Shown one piece after another: positions 1 to 8,999 of a stretch of DNA of 26,546 nucleotides. Source of the stretch: Hofstenia miamia (Eukaryota > Xenacoelomorpha > Acoela > Hofsteniidae); assembly GCA_900660155.1 (NCBI GenBank), contig CABFPE010000411.1, forward strand, positions 469,402 to 495,947, written 5' to 3'. How positions within the stretch are numbered: the first letter of the stretch is position 1; each line of letters begins with the position of its first letter. Under the pieces are notes generated by a model. It was not told the origin of the DNA. It saw only the letters and a program-made list of their open reading frames with translations, and ran no database searches. Both the position numbers and the translations under genes were made by a program.

Positions 1-13
1 TATATATATATAT
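1..13. repeat. TA microsatellite at window start
   Basis: An uninterrupted TA run that begins at base 1, so its true length is unknown. Confidence 0.9.
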
Positions 14-299
14 GCGTTGAGCTGAGTCTCATCAGTTTATATTGACCAGCTTCCAGGCCCTATTTGTATATAAATATACACTTTTGACTAAAATAATCGA
101 TCAACTTTCAATAAGTGAAAACTCGTTCCTATATCATTTTGGATTTTCAGACATTTTAAATGTTTACAGATTAGAAATTAATAAAGATATCCAAATCTTG
201 AAAGTTCTAAAACTGCGTCCCGGCATTGTCCCATTGAGGGCTTTAAGCCATATAATTACATGAAAGTTAGACATGTGGTATGAAGAAAACTTAAAAATC

Positions 300-510
300 G
301 GAATTTTCAAAGTCAAAATTTGATAATATTTTTAAGTATTTCAACAGCAGCAATACATTTTAGTACAAATTTTCAATATTATTTTTCTCATTGCCCACGA
401 TTTACAAATTTCGTTAAAGGTTTGGAGAAAAATCTTTGAAAGTATGGAAAAACGGTTTGTCCTTTAAAAAGAACCCCAGGCTGCTTAACCTAAAACAGCC
501 TGGTGAGTTT
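300..510 (+). repeat. Dispersed AT-rich repeat, copy 1
   Basis: Shares the core TTTGGAGAAAAATCTTTG, TGGAAAAACGGTTTGTCCTT and an AGGCTGCTTAACC-like end with 830-1010, and in reverse orientation with 1950-2105. No coding potential. Its end contains a perfect 8-bp hairpin, CCAGGCTG (476-483) and CAGCCTGG (496-503). Confidence 0.6.
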
Positions 511-829
511 TAAAAATTTTTTATGATCCTATGCAAAAATTTTCAACGCTTATAGCTCAAGAAAGCGACCTCTGACTTTGCATCTCTATGAAAATGTCAT
601 CCGTAAATTTAAAGACTATTTCTTCGGACAAAACAATGAAGTATTTGAGTTATGCATCTCTTTCTACTATATATACATATTAAGAAACAGTCAAAATTCT
701 TTGTTGCCCCCAGGGGCTCAAAACCTTCCAGATACATTAACTAAGTATAGAGAAAATTTAAATCTTTTTCAAAAATTCGAAAATTTCTAAGAAAACTTGT
801 TAATCTACTCAAAATCTCTACCACAGCAA

Positions 830-1010
830 TAAGCCTTAATGGAAATTTTCACAATTGCAATAATGTATGTTCCCCAATAGACCTACCCATGCTCCAACAT
901 TTTCAAATTTGGAAATTGGCTTGGAGAAAATTCTTTGTAAATGTGGAAAAACGCTTTGTCCTTTAAGACGGACGTTAGGCTGTTTAAGGTAATGGTAAAT
1001 ATGTTATTTT
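830..1010 (+). repeat. Dispersed AT-rich repeat, copy 2
   Basis: Contains TTCCCCAATAGACCTACCCA, TTTCAAATTTGG, GGAGAAAATTCTTTG, ACGCTTTGTCCTTTAAGACG and AGGCTGTTTAAGGTAATGG. The same blocks in the same order occur reverse-complemented at 1950-2105, so copies 2 and 3 form a large inverted pair around the PLAT-like and CRAL-TRIO-like segments. Confidence 0.7.
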
Positions 1011-1109
1011 AAAAATTATTGTGTTAAGTGAATATCAAAAGTGCCTATAAAAATATCATTAAAGTGTTTTTGTGAATATAGGAATGTATAACATAGATCA
1101 CGCACATAC

Positions 1110-1311
1110 TGATTGTACCACTTTGAAAATCATCCTTAAAGAGGTTGTCAAGCTTAATCCAAGGAGTCCACTTTTTGTAGCCAAAAAAGCGTAATGCCAC
1201 ATTGGCATCAGTACCGAAACGCCAAGGACCTGTTTCTGTTGCAATTCGAATTAATATTTCTGTCTGCAATGATACACAGAAAAACGAAGCACATATAGCT
1301 GCAAAAATCAT
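1110..1311 (-). CDS. Candidate exon encoding a PLAT/LH2-like domain (partial gene)
   Basis: The minus-strand peptide TEILIRIATETG then FGTDANVALRFFG and IKLDNLFKDDFQSG fits the PLAT/LH2 beta-sandwich pattern (V.TG..GTDANV.I.L.G, then LDN...DDF..G). This domain is found in lipoxygenases, polycystins and LOXHD1-like proteins. A strong acceptor, TTTTTCTGTGTATCATTGCAG, precedes ACA at 1263, and a donor CA|GTATGT lies at 1110/1109, giving a 154-nt exon. Alternatively, translation from the ATG at 1311 gives a signal-peptide-like MIFAAICASFFCVSLQ. The second half of the domain should lie in another exon at lower coordinates, which I could not find; dispersed repeats flank the exon. It could be a live partial gene or a gene fragment. 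Confidence 0.45.
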
Positions 1312-1721
1312 TGTAAAATTATTGAGACTTGATACTTCCCGCAAACATTTTATTATAATTAAATAATAAAATGCATATTTTTAGGAATACGTCGATTAGA
1401 ACAACTTTATGAATCCATTTTTTTCAGAAATACAAAAATAGATGAATATTATTTATTCTGCTTACAGTAAATATTATCAATGTTAGGAAATTCTGTTAAA
1501 TATTTTGCAAACTTATGAAAAATTACCACACTCTATTATAATCGGATGATAACAAATCCTCATCATGTATAGTCCTTAATAGAAATTAGGATAGCGAGTT
1601 AAGTTCAAAAAATGTAGTAAGTATAAAATTCATTTTAAATTTCTTCGGAATTATGGGACAAAGTTACTAATTGTGGACAGAGATGTGAAATTATTGACTC
1701 TGCAATGGCAATGTCAGCTCT

Positions 1722-1871
1722 TCACACATTTATACAACTGGGAAGGTATTTTTCTTCAATTGCGATCTGTTCAAGCAGTCCTTCTGTATATTTTGCATTC
1801 GTCATCATTGCCACTTCCTTCTTAACCTTATTACAGCATTTTGGAATCGCCAGTGTTAACTTGTCCCAAAT
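1722..1871 (-). pseudogene. Possible CRAL-TRIO (Sec14-like) C-terminal fragment
   Basis: The minus-strand frame reads IWDKLTLAIPKCCNKVKKEV, then TEGLLEQIAIEEKYLPSCINV, then stop. The layout (IW..L..... followed by KVKK, LLE.I..E.LP) resembles the end of Sec14/CRAL-TRIO lipid-binding domains, where ..LP..GG is usual; the final GG is missing. A stop lies just upstream and no good acceptor separates them, so a pseudogene or gene fragment is more likely than an active exon. It lies about 450 bp upstream, in transcription sense, of the PLAT-like exon on the same strand; I have no proof that they belong together. Confidence 0.25.
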
Positions 1872-1949
1872 TTATATTTTTGAATTACTTTCATCTGTAA
1901 ACTAGAGAGAGTCTCTGCGAATATAATATTTCTATAAGGCAGGTGCCTG

Positions 1950-2105
1950 TTCGTGAATTGCTACCCAAAATTACATCTACCATTTACCTTAAAGAGCCTG
2001 GCGTCAGTTTTAAAGTACTAACCATTTTTCCAATTTTGACAAAAAATTTTCTCCAAATTTGAAAATCTTGAGGTATGGGTAGATCTATTGGGGAAAATTT
2101 TTGAT
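1950..2105 (-). repeat. Dispersed AT-rich repeat, copy 3 (inverted)
   Basis: The reverse complement reads TTCCCCAATAGATCTACCCA, TTTCAAATTTGGAGAAAAT, TTTAAAACTGACGCCAGGCT and TTTAAGGTAAATGG, closely following copy 2. It directly abuts the LINE pseudogene beginning near 2101. Confidence 0.7.
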
Positions 2106-2890
2106 GAAATTGCTATCATTTTATTTATCTATGCGTAAGCAAAGAGTTATAGTTAATGGAGTTCCATCTAATTATCGAAATGTTTCAAGTGGAGTTCCAC
2201 AAGGATCAATATTACTATTTATCGCTTATATCAATGATCTACAAAAATTTTATTTATTACTATTCCTTACTTTTCGCAGATGATACTAAATTGTACTCTA
2301 CATCGCTATCACTAATTAAATAAGATTTTCCTGTCATTCAAACTTGGGCCTATAACAATGAAATGAAGTTTAATGTTAATAAATTTCAATTATTTTCTTT
2401 ACAAGATTCAAGCTCGATTCAAATAATGGAAAATACTATAAATTCGTCAGATTCTGTTGAAGACCTTGGAGTTTATATCTCCAAAAATTGGTCATGGAAC
2501 AGCCATATCTCTAACAAAATTAAAGCAGCTAATTATAAATTCCCTTACCTTAAGCGTAATATTCCTTCTAACACTAATCTTCGAACACAAATACACTTAT
2601 ATAACACTATAACAAAATCTAAACTGACCTACGTTTTTCAAATATGGTATTGCAATTCCTCGAATCTTAATATACTTCCAAAATTGCAAAGACGCTGTAC
2701 AAAATAGATATTACTACTGAACATATTGTGTATTTCTTTGTATTCAGAAATTTCAAATTTGCTTTACCTCAACAAATCACAAAGTAGATTTAAATTATAA
2801 GGATTTCATCGACATATTCTTTGCACTTCAACAAGAAGATCAACCAAAACATTTTTCACGTCAAAATATCTGAACAAGAAAACCTACAAA
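2101..2890 (+). pseudogene. Decayed non-LTR retrotransposon reverse transcriptase
   Basis: Fragments of a LINE ORF2 lie in several frames. 2101-2250 reads RKQRVIVNG then SSGVPQGSIL, with the GP of the usual GPLLF lost, then YINDL. A frameshift follows, and the catalytic LFADDTKLYS box lies at about 2270-2300. A TAA at about 2321 interrupts, after which 2363-2706 reads EDLGVYISKNWSWNSHIS and a thumb-like segment ending KLQRRCTK. Another frame to about 2890 (RSTKTFFTSKYLN) resembles the C-terminus. The family is the same broad Jockey/CR1-like type as the copy at 21535-22620, but far more degraded. The 5' part is missing, and the upstream edge abuts the inverted dispersed repeat ending near 2105. 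Confidence 0.8.
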
Positions 2891-2994
2891 TAATTTTTTT
2901 TATTCAATATAAATTTTTTATAATCACATTATAAAATGTTTATTAAATAATTAAGAAGAGCTATTTAAAAATTTCTGAGAATGCAGTATTTTTG

Positions 2995-3115
2995 AAAAAA
3001 TATCGAGCTAAAACGAGCCTCATTGAACGATTCTATGTGGCAAGCCGAGCCGAGACGAAAATACTCAAAAGTAAAACGAGCCGAGCTTAAAAATCTGGAC
3101 TCGTTGACAAGTCTG
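2995..3115. repeat. Short-word island (CGAGCC / GAGCCGAG)
   Basis: A locally GC-richer stretch in which CGAGC, GAGCCGAG, GCCGAGC and GACTCG recur at irregular spacing. It is not a clean tandem repeat. I could not find matching inverted ends and an 8-bp duplication, so its link with hAT subterminal sequence is only inferred from the similar island inside 6083-7409. Confidence 0.55.
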
Positions 3116-3159
3116 CTTCACATGTTTATATCAATGCTATTTTAAATTGTCACATTCGT

Positions 3160-3330
3160 ATTCTGAACCTGCAGAAGTGGACATTTCATATGACTTTGTT
3201 TACCCATTGCCCGATCTTGAGATTTTGTCGATCCGTAGAAAGAGATGCGTAACTCAAATACTTCATTGTTTTGTTCGAAGCAGTAGTCGTTAAATTTACG
3301 GATAACATAATCTTCACATTCTATATTAAG
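3160..3330 (-). other. Unrecognised open segment, possible exon
   Basis: The minus strand carries about 56 open codons (DYVIRKFNDYCFEQNNEVFE, then LRISFYG onward), preceded by an acceptor-like TTAATATAG and ending at a TAA. A diverged inverted copy of the first part lies at 593-667 on the plus strand, with the frame preserved (VIRKFKDYFFGQNNEVFELC). I do not recognise the family. It may be a coding piece of a repeated element. Confidence 0.25.
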
Positions 3331-3367
3331 TTAATGTGCATCTAACTTAGAGTTCTCAAAGATAAGG

Positions 3368-5640
3368 TTAGCTTGTTCACCAACGCATTTTAGCAACATT
3401 GAGAGTTTTCTTTCTTTTTTTTTATAAATAGTTGGAAAGAAGTAAAAGAGCGTTAACCTTTTTTGCAATAGAAGGCTAATGTTCGAGAAAGTTTTCGAAC
3501 TTAAGAGAATAATGTAAAGAACATAAAATAGGAATGAATAAAGTTTGTTTTACCCATTCTTAATTCTCTAATCAGAGTTCCGAGGCGGGTATTGATGGGG
3601 AAGGGCTGTCTGGTTTCTTAGGGTAGCGTCAAGTAAACAACAAGCACGCTTGCTAGCGCATTTTAACTGGTTAGAAGCGTATTTCCACATAGGGTTGTGC
3701 TGTTTTGTGCATTTTGATAGTTTCTTCTCAATAAATTATTATGAAAATTTTGGTCTATTCTTTGGTTGTATTCAAAACTTTTAGCATGTGAGAGTGATCA
3801 GATGGTATTTTGAAGCTAAAAAACAAAGAAATAGACCTAAATTTAAAAATCTTTTTATTTAAACAGATCTTTTCTTTTGGGGGGTCAAATTAATAATCAT
3901 ATCTTGATAGTTCCAAGTATATTGTAGAATGTTTGCTTTTTGGGAAGTGAAACCTTCTTTCCTCGGTCGAACATTGTAACAGATTTGTGCAACAAATTAT
4001 TATTAGATGGAATCTGTAATTTAGTGAGATGCTATTGAATCAATTCTGATCGCGAGGCAAATAAAGGAACAACTAAAAATGGGATTATTGCAACTTCTGC
4101 AATTGATGGCGTCCAGCCTGCACTGAACGAACGAAAATTGAAATTCTATGCACCACAATCACTTAAAGTTGAAAAAAACAATAATAAAAATAATAGAAAA
4201 AAAAGTGTAAACATAAGTAAAGATAGAATGGCAATTTACTAAGTGTATTATCTCCTAAAATTGTTAATGACATTATCGACTGGGTAAATTTATCATAGCA
4301 ATAGAAATTTATAATAGAAATAAGCGACTTAATGCTACAGAAGTAAAATTTAACTTCTGCCATTTCAAATGTTATTGTTTGTGCAAGAAAATCATATTAA
4401 TTTGTCCTATATTCTTTAAATATATAGTTAATCTGTTTATAGTAATAGAAAAAATGTAAAACACATACATTTCAATAATCTATAATTAATTACAGTATAA
4501 AAATTTTAGCTTGTTCACCAACGCATTTTAGCAACATTGAGATTTTTCTTTCTTTTTTTATAAATAGTTGGAAAGAAGTAAAAGAGCGTTAACCTTTTTT
4601 GCAATAGAAGGCTAATGTTCGAGAAAGTTTTCGAACTTAAGAGAATAATGTAAAGAACATAAAATAGGAATGAATAAAGTTTGTTTTACCCATTCTTAAT
4701 TCTCTAATCAGAGTTCCGAGGCGGGTATTGATGGGGAAGGGCTGTCTGGTTTCTTAGGGTAGCGTCAAGTAAACAACAAGCACGCTTGCTAGCGCATTTT
4801 AACTGGTTAGAAGCGTATTTCCACATAGGGTTGTGCTGTTTTGTGCATTTTGATAGTTTCTTCTCAATAAATTATTATGAAAATTTTGGTCTATTCTTTG
4901 GTTGTATTCAAAACTTTTAGCATGTGAGAGTGATCAGATGGTATTTTGAAGCTAAAAAACAAAGAAATAGACCTAAATTTAAAAATCTTTTTATTTAAAC
5001 AGATCTTTTCTTTTGGGGGGTCAAATTAATAATCATATCTTGATAGTTCCAAGTATATTGTAGAATGTTTGCTTTTTGGGAAGTGAAACCTTCTTTCCTC
5101 GGTCGAACATTGTAACAGATTTGTGCAACAAATTATTATTAGATGGAATCTGTAATTTAGTGAGATGCTATTGAATCAATTCTGATCGCGAGGCAAATAA
5201 AGGAACAACTAAAAATGGGATTATTGCAACTTCTGCAATTGATGGCGTCCAGCCTGCACTGAACGAACGAAAATTGAAATTCTATGCACCACAATCACTT
5301 AAAGTTGAAAAAAACAATAATAAAAATAATAGAAAAAAAAGTGTAAACATAAGTAAAGATAGAATGGCAATTTACTAAGTGTATTATCTCCTAAAATTGT
5401 TAATGACATTATCGACTGGGTAAATTTATCATAGCAATAGAAATTTATAATAGAAATAAGCGACTTAATGCTACAGAAGTAAAATTTAACTTCTGCCATT
5501 TCAAATGTTATTGTTTGTGCAAGAAAATCATATTAATTTGTCCTATATTCTTTAAATATATAGTTAATCTGTTTATAGTAATAGAAAAAATGTAAAACAC
5601 ATACATTTCAATAATCTATAATTAATTACAGTATAAAAAT
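3368..5640. repeat. Tandem direct duplication, two units of about 1,136 bp
   Basis: Unit 1 is 3368-4504 and unit 2 is 4506-5640, head to tail. By eye they differ only near the left end (GAGAG versus GAGAT, and a T run two bases shorter in unit 2); the remaining 1.08 kb looks identical. The junction is at AAAAT/TTTAGC. I recognise no gene in the unit. The 66-codon minus-strand frame in each copy (4163-4363, 5299-5499) is low-complexity Phe/Tyr sequence and not credible. The near identity means a very recent event or an assembly duplication. Confidence 0.93.
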
Positions 5641-6074
5641 CGCCAACTTGTTTGAATGGGTAAACATCGAAATGAAGAGTGCCTAATTTACTTTTCCACG
5701 ACTTATAGCATCTAGTGATGTTTTTTGTTGAGTTATAAAGTTTAATTCTTTGAAGTGTGCCACTACAAGTTCTGTACAATCAATTAAACGAGTTACTTCG
5801 TTGCTTAATATTGTATGCTATGCAACAATGGTTTTTTGCCAGGTAGAAACTAGCTGCACAATAAAACTCGAGTCAATTCTACAAATGGCACAGGATAACT
5901 TTGATTGCTCTAAGTAAAAAATGCTGGGGATTTCATTCACTCAAATTGTTCCGGGTTGGAAATGAGATTTCGTTTAGGCAAGTAGGAGTTGAGCTACGGA
6001 CGAGAAATGGCATCAAACCAACTTAGATCAACAATCCTCAAGTGAACATCTACTTATGGGAGAAGCCTATTTGT
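5641..6074. other. Intergenic, no gene recognised
   Basis: Between the tandem duplication and the hAT element. The minus strand at about 5650-5800 has short open pieces (LIDCTEL in one frame, TRCYKSWKSKLGTLHF in another) faintly like a decayed transposase, but not enough to name. Confidence 0.4.
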
Positions 6075-6082
6075 ATTTCATT

Positions 6083-7409
6083 CAGATTTGGAACCGGTTC
6101 GACCCGACTGGCCGGGTCAGGGTTTTGTCATACCGGTTGACGGTGTTAATTTGGCCTATTAATGAGAACTGCGAGTAGACCTGAAGCCAACGGCTATTGT
6201 CTCAGTGCAGTACTCCTAAGATAATAGTGGTGGGTGATTGTGATAAAATATTTGTTGCAAACCACTTAATTTTTATTTGCATAAATTGCCTTTGCTTCTG
6301 ATGCACTCTCTCTCAATTACAGCTACTACTTACGACAGTGCAGCTAAAAGTGATCAAGAACACATGGTAACCATAAAGGCTTTGTGTTAGGATACATTCT
6401 TTAAATGTGAAGGAGAAAGCTTTGCATTTCACGTGCTAAAGAATGAGATCATGAAGATTTCAGACCTTACATGCATATAAATATCAAAACTGTTGGCATC
6501 ATTTTGAAAGTCCTTTTCATTTTACCGAACAATATTGTTCTGTAAAAGCATGATTTTCTATTTTTAGCGGCATTTTGCGAGTCAGAATTTTCTTTGTTGT
6601 CCAAATTTCGATGTCAAAGTTTGATAACAACAAAATTCTTATTCTTTGTAATAAATTGAATTAGAACTCTATACATTGGATTGGTGATATTAGAATTTAT
6701 TTTTTCAATAATTTACATGTATAACAGCGGCTAAATGACCGAACTTTGACCACTAATGCCAAATACCGGCCTAAGTTTTACGTTTATTGGCCGCAATAAA
6801 CTAGTCCTAACAGCCAGCGAGGGTTTTTTTGATCCAGGAAATATTTTGATGCATAGTTCTGCAAAATGCATATCACATTGTTTTGCATTGAATGCGTTGA
6901 AATATAGATACGAGCAGTCCTTTCATTTCTGGAAATGGAAATCATTCAAGTTTCCACACTTCAGCGCAATTTGCCACATTGCCCGTGAAGTATTCGTGAT
7001 ACCAACCTCAAGGCCAAGTTTGAGCTCAACGTCTCCTCTGCAGGACAATTTCTTAATATAATCGTACTCTTGTAAAAAGAGATAGCGCGATGGCATTTGT
7101 AGTCTTGAAAGGAGCAAGATTTAACAAACTTAGCCTCTTAATCTGTACTGATGTTTTGCATACTTTGCAATTTTGAGAAATATTCCAATTTAAGAATATA
7201 ACTTTGTTAGTAATTTAATTGCATGTGTCTTTGCCATTAACTTTAAGAAAGTGTCCCCATTGTGTTGCAAATGTCAAATTCTGGACGCCGGTCAAAACAG
7301 GTTTAAATTCTGGAAAAATAGACCGGTTGACTGGCCGGTTCCAGCTGGTTGGCAAAAAGCTTAGCCTGTTCAGTCGTGTCAGTAAAAAACGTGACCGGTT
7401 CCGACTATG
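6083..7409 (+). mobile_element. hAT-superfamily DNA transposon, inactive, with intact target duplication
   Basis: 1,327 bp bounded by CAGATTTGGAACCGGT on the left and its inverted partner (CATAGTCGGAACCGGT read inward from the right), 13 of 16 bases matching. The flanks are a perfect 8-bp duplication, ATTTCATT at 6075-6082 and 7410-7417. An 8-bp duplication plus CA-type ends is the hAT signature. Inside is a transposase C-terminal remnant (listed separately). Both subterminal regions are packed with ACCGGTT/GGCCGG-type words (about 6090-6150 and 7280-7405), like the subterminal binding sites of hAT elements. It is too short and broken to be autonomous. Confidence 0.88.
6756..7061 (+). pseudogene. 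hAT transposase C-terminal dimerisation (hATC) remnant
   Basis: An ATG-started stretch of 101 codons. Residues about 58-90 read FWKWKSFKFPHF, then HIAREVFVIPTSRPS. This matches the hATC pattern W...FP.L..IAR..L.IP.TSA.S, where family members follow with SER.FS. Here that part has drifted to SLSSTS and the frame then ends. A possible continuation in another frame (VKRDSAMAFVVLK, about 7075-7115) resembles the last helix. The BED finger and the DDE catalytic core are not recognisable upstream, although 6310-6480 contains some open stretches. It lies inside the hAT element, in the same orientation as its left-to-right reading. Confidence 0.65.
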
Positions 7410-7884
7410 ATTTCATTTACTGGTCTAGCTGTAGCTTTTCATAATCACAAAAATTGATCCAAAATAATTTTTTCCTTGTGCAATAAGAAACGTTTTGTCC
7501 ACAGTGATTTTAATAAATAATATTTTAGCGTGAGCTATATGAAGCAGAACATGTTAATTTAAGCCCATTTTTAGCTTTTGGCTAATTTAGTTTTCGGAAT
7601 GAGTCAAAGATTTTCTGATAACATGTTGTTTTGATCAAATTGGCATAAATTAATAGTTGTAGGCTTATATTATCCACAGCTTTTATTTAAATTGGGTGAT
7701 CTTTAGGCAGAAGCCTATTGGGTGCTGTCAAAGATTAGATTGTTTCATTAAGAAGATACTGGTGCTTAATCACCATTTGATTTAAACAATATCTAAGACG
7801 CTACCGTCAATTATTTGATTCTGATGTTTATCATCCAACATTTGATTGGAAAGAGATCCTAAATCTTAAACAAGTCAGATATCT

Positions 7885-7945
7885 ATGCTTCGAGTCGAGT
7901 CAGGTTCGATAGTAAATTTCCGGGTCGGGATCGGGTACTGAATAT
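7885..7945. repeat. Short-word island (CGAGTC / GGGTCGGG)
   Basis: Contains CGAGTCGAGTCAGGTTCG and CCGGGTCGGGATCGGGTAC in an AT-rich setting. It resembles the word-rich ends of hAT elements here but has no identifiable partner end. Confidence 0.5.
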
Positions 7946-8349
7946 TCCGCATTCAAATTGGGAATAATTCAACAAAACATACAGGATAATTAAATGGTCT
8001 TTAATGGGAATATCATTGAAACATTTTCTAACTATATATTATCGGTACTTTGAAATACATATAATTAATAATATAATTTATATAATATATTTAAATCGTT
8101 TTGTCCGAAAATTACAAAATGACAAAAAAGATATGTATTGTTATCAGATCTCAACAGTTACATGACTTTTATTATTTTGTAATCATGGGAATGGCGGGGG
8201 TGGTTAAAAACGACATGCAGGACGAATTTTATATAAAATTAACAACTTCCTCCCATTTTAAATACCCAAAGAATTATTTCCACGAAAATTCAAAAATATA
8301 CTGTAGTCGCTTTTAGTTGCCTATTTGTCCTGTTGTCTACTGGCTGCAT

Positions 8350-8907
8350 CAGGGCTGTAAATTGGTCAAGATATGTTGAGCCAACGCAACCTAACACAAC
8401 TCACCGTTTCTCAACCCATCCCAACACAAACCAAAATAAATCAACCCAAAATTCAACAAAATTCATGTGCAAATTTGACTAAAAAATGACCCAACTAAAA
8501 TTTGAATACTTCGACAAGTGTTTGATTCATGACCATATATATATACATATATATATAATATATATATATATATATAAAAATGAACACGTTTGAAAAAAGA
8601 TAAATATATGTTGTATAAAACTGTATAAATAGACAAATATTACTAAAGAGGCATGTTTTTATACTGAAATGTAAGAAATTTACACAGACAAAAGAACCTA
8701 TAACTTTTCTGCTGCATGGAGCCTTTTAATGATCTAATCATGACCATTACTGTGAAGCAATGGCCATACAACATGTATGTTTATTTGACATATTTTATTG
8801 CTTGTACAAACCCAACCCTATCCAACATATCCCAACCCAAAGTTCAACAAGAAATGTGACCTAACTAATACCTTAGGTTAGGTCAACCTAATCTATTTAC
8901 AGTCCTG
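8350..8907. mobile_element. Non-autonomous hAT-like element
   Basis: 558 bp with 13-bp terminal inverted repeats, CAGGGCTGTAAAT at the left and ATTTACAGTCCTG at the right (12 of 13 paired). The CAGGG start is typical of hAT. The flanking octamers GGCTGCAT and ATTTACAT agree at only 4 of 8 positions, so the target duplication is decayed or absent. Both subterminal zones (about 8380-8510 and 8805-8890) carry many CAACCCA/CCAACC words, and the middle holds a TA microsatellite. No coding potential is seen. Confidence 0.6.
8535..8576. repeat. TA microsatellite inside hAT-like element
   Basis: A TA run with one C and one AA interruption, in the middle of the 558-bp element. Confidence 0.9.
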
Positions 8908-8999
8908 ATTTACATATCGCCTTGTAAATCATAATGTAATAGTTAAAAACCAATTTACAGCAAAACCTAATGTAAAACTAATAAAAATGCGACTCTATA

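Noticed and set aside
1705..1905. 66-codon plus-strand frame
   Set aside because: Hydrophobic and without domain; the antisense strand gives the better (though weak) CRAL-TRIO-like reading.
2984..3115. Complete hAT element around the GAGCCGAG island
   Set aside because: The trial ends (CAGTATTT and GTCTG) are poorly paired and the flanking octamers TGAGAATG and CTTCACAT do not match.
4163..5499. Identical 66-codon minus-strand frames at 4163-4363 and 5299-5499
   Set aside because: They are the same stretch in both duplication units, with Phe/Tyr low-complexity ends produced by AT-rich sequence and no domain. Identity follows from the recent duplication rather than selection.
5573..5800. Harbinger/DDE-like piece (IDCTEL) on the minus strand
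   Set aside because: Only a six-residue resemblance with a shifted frame, and no catalytic context.
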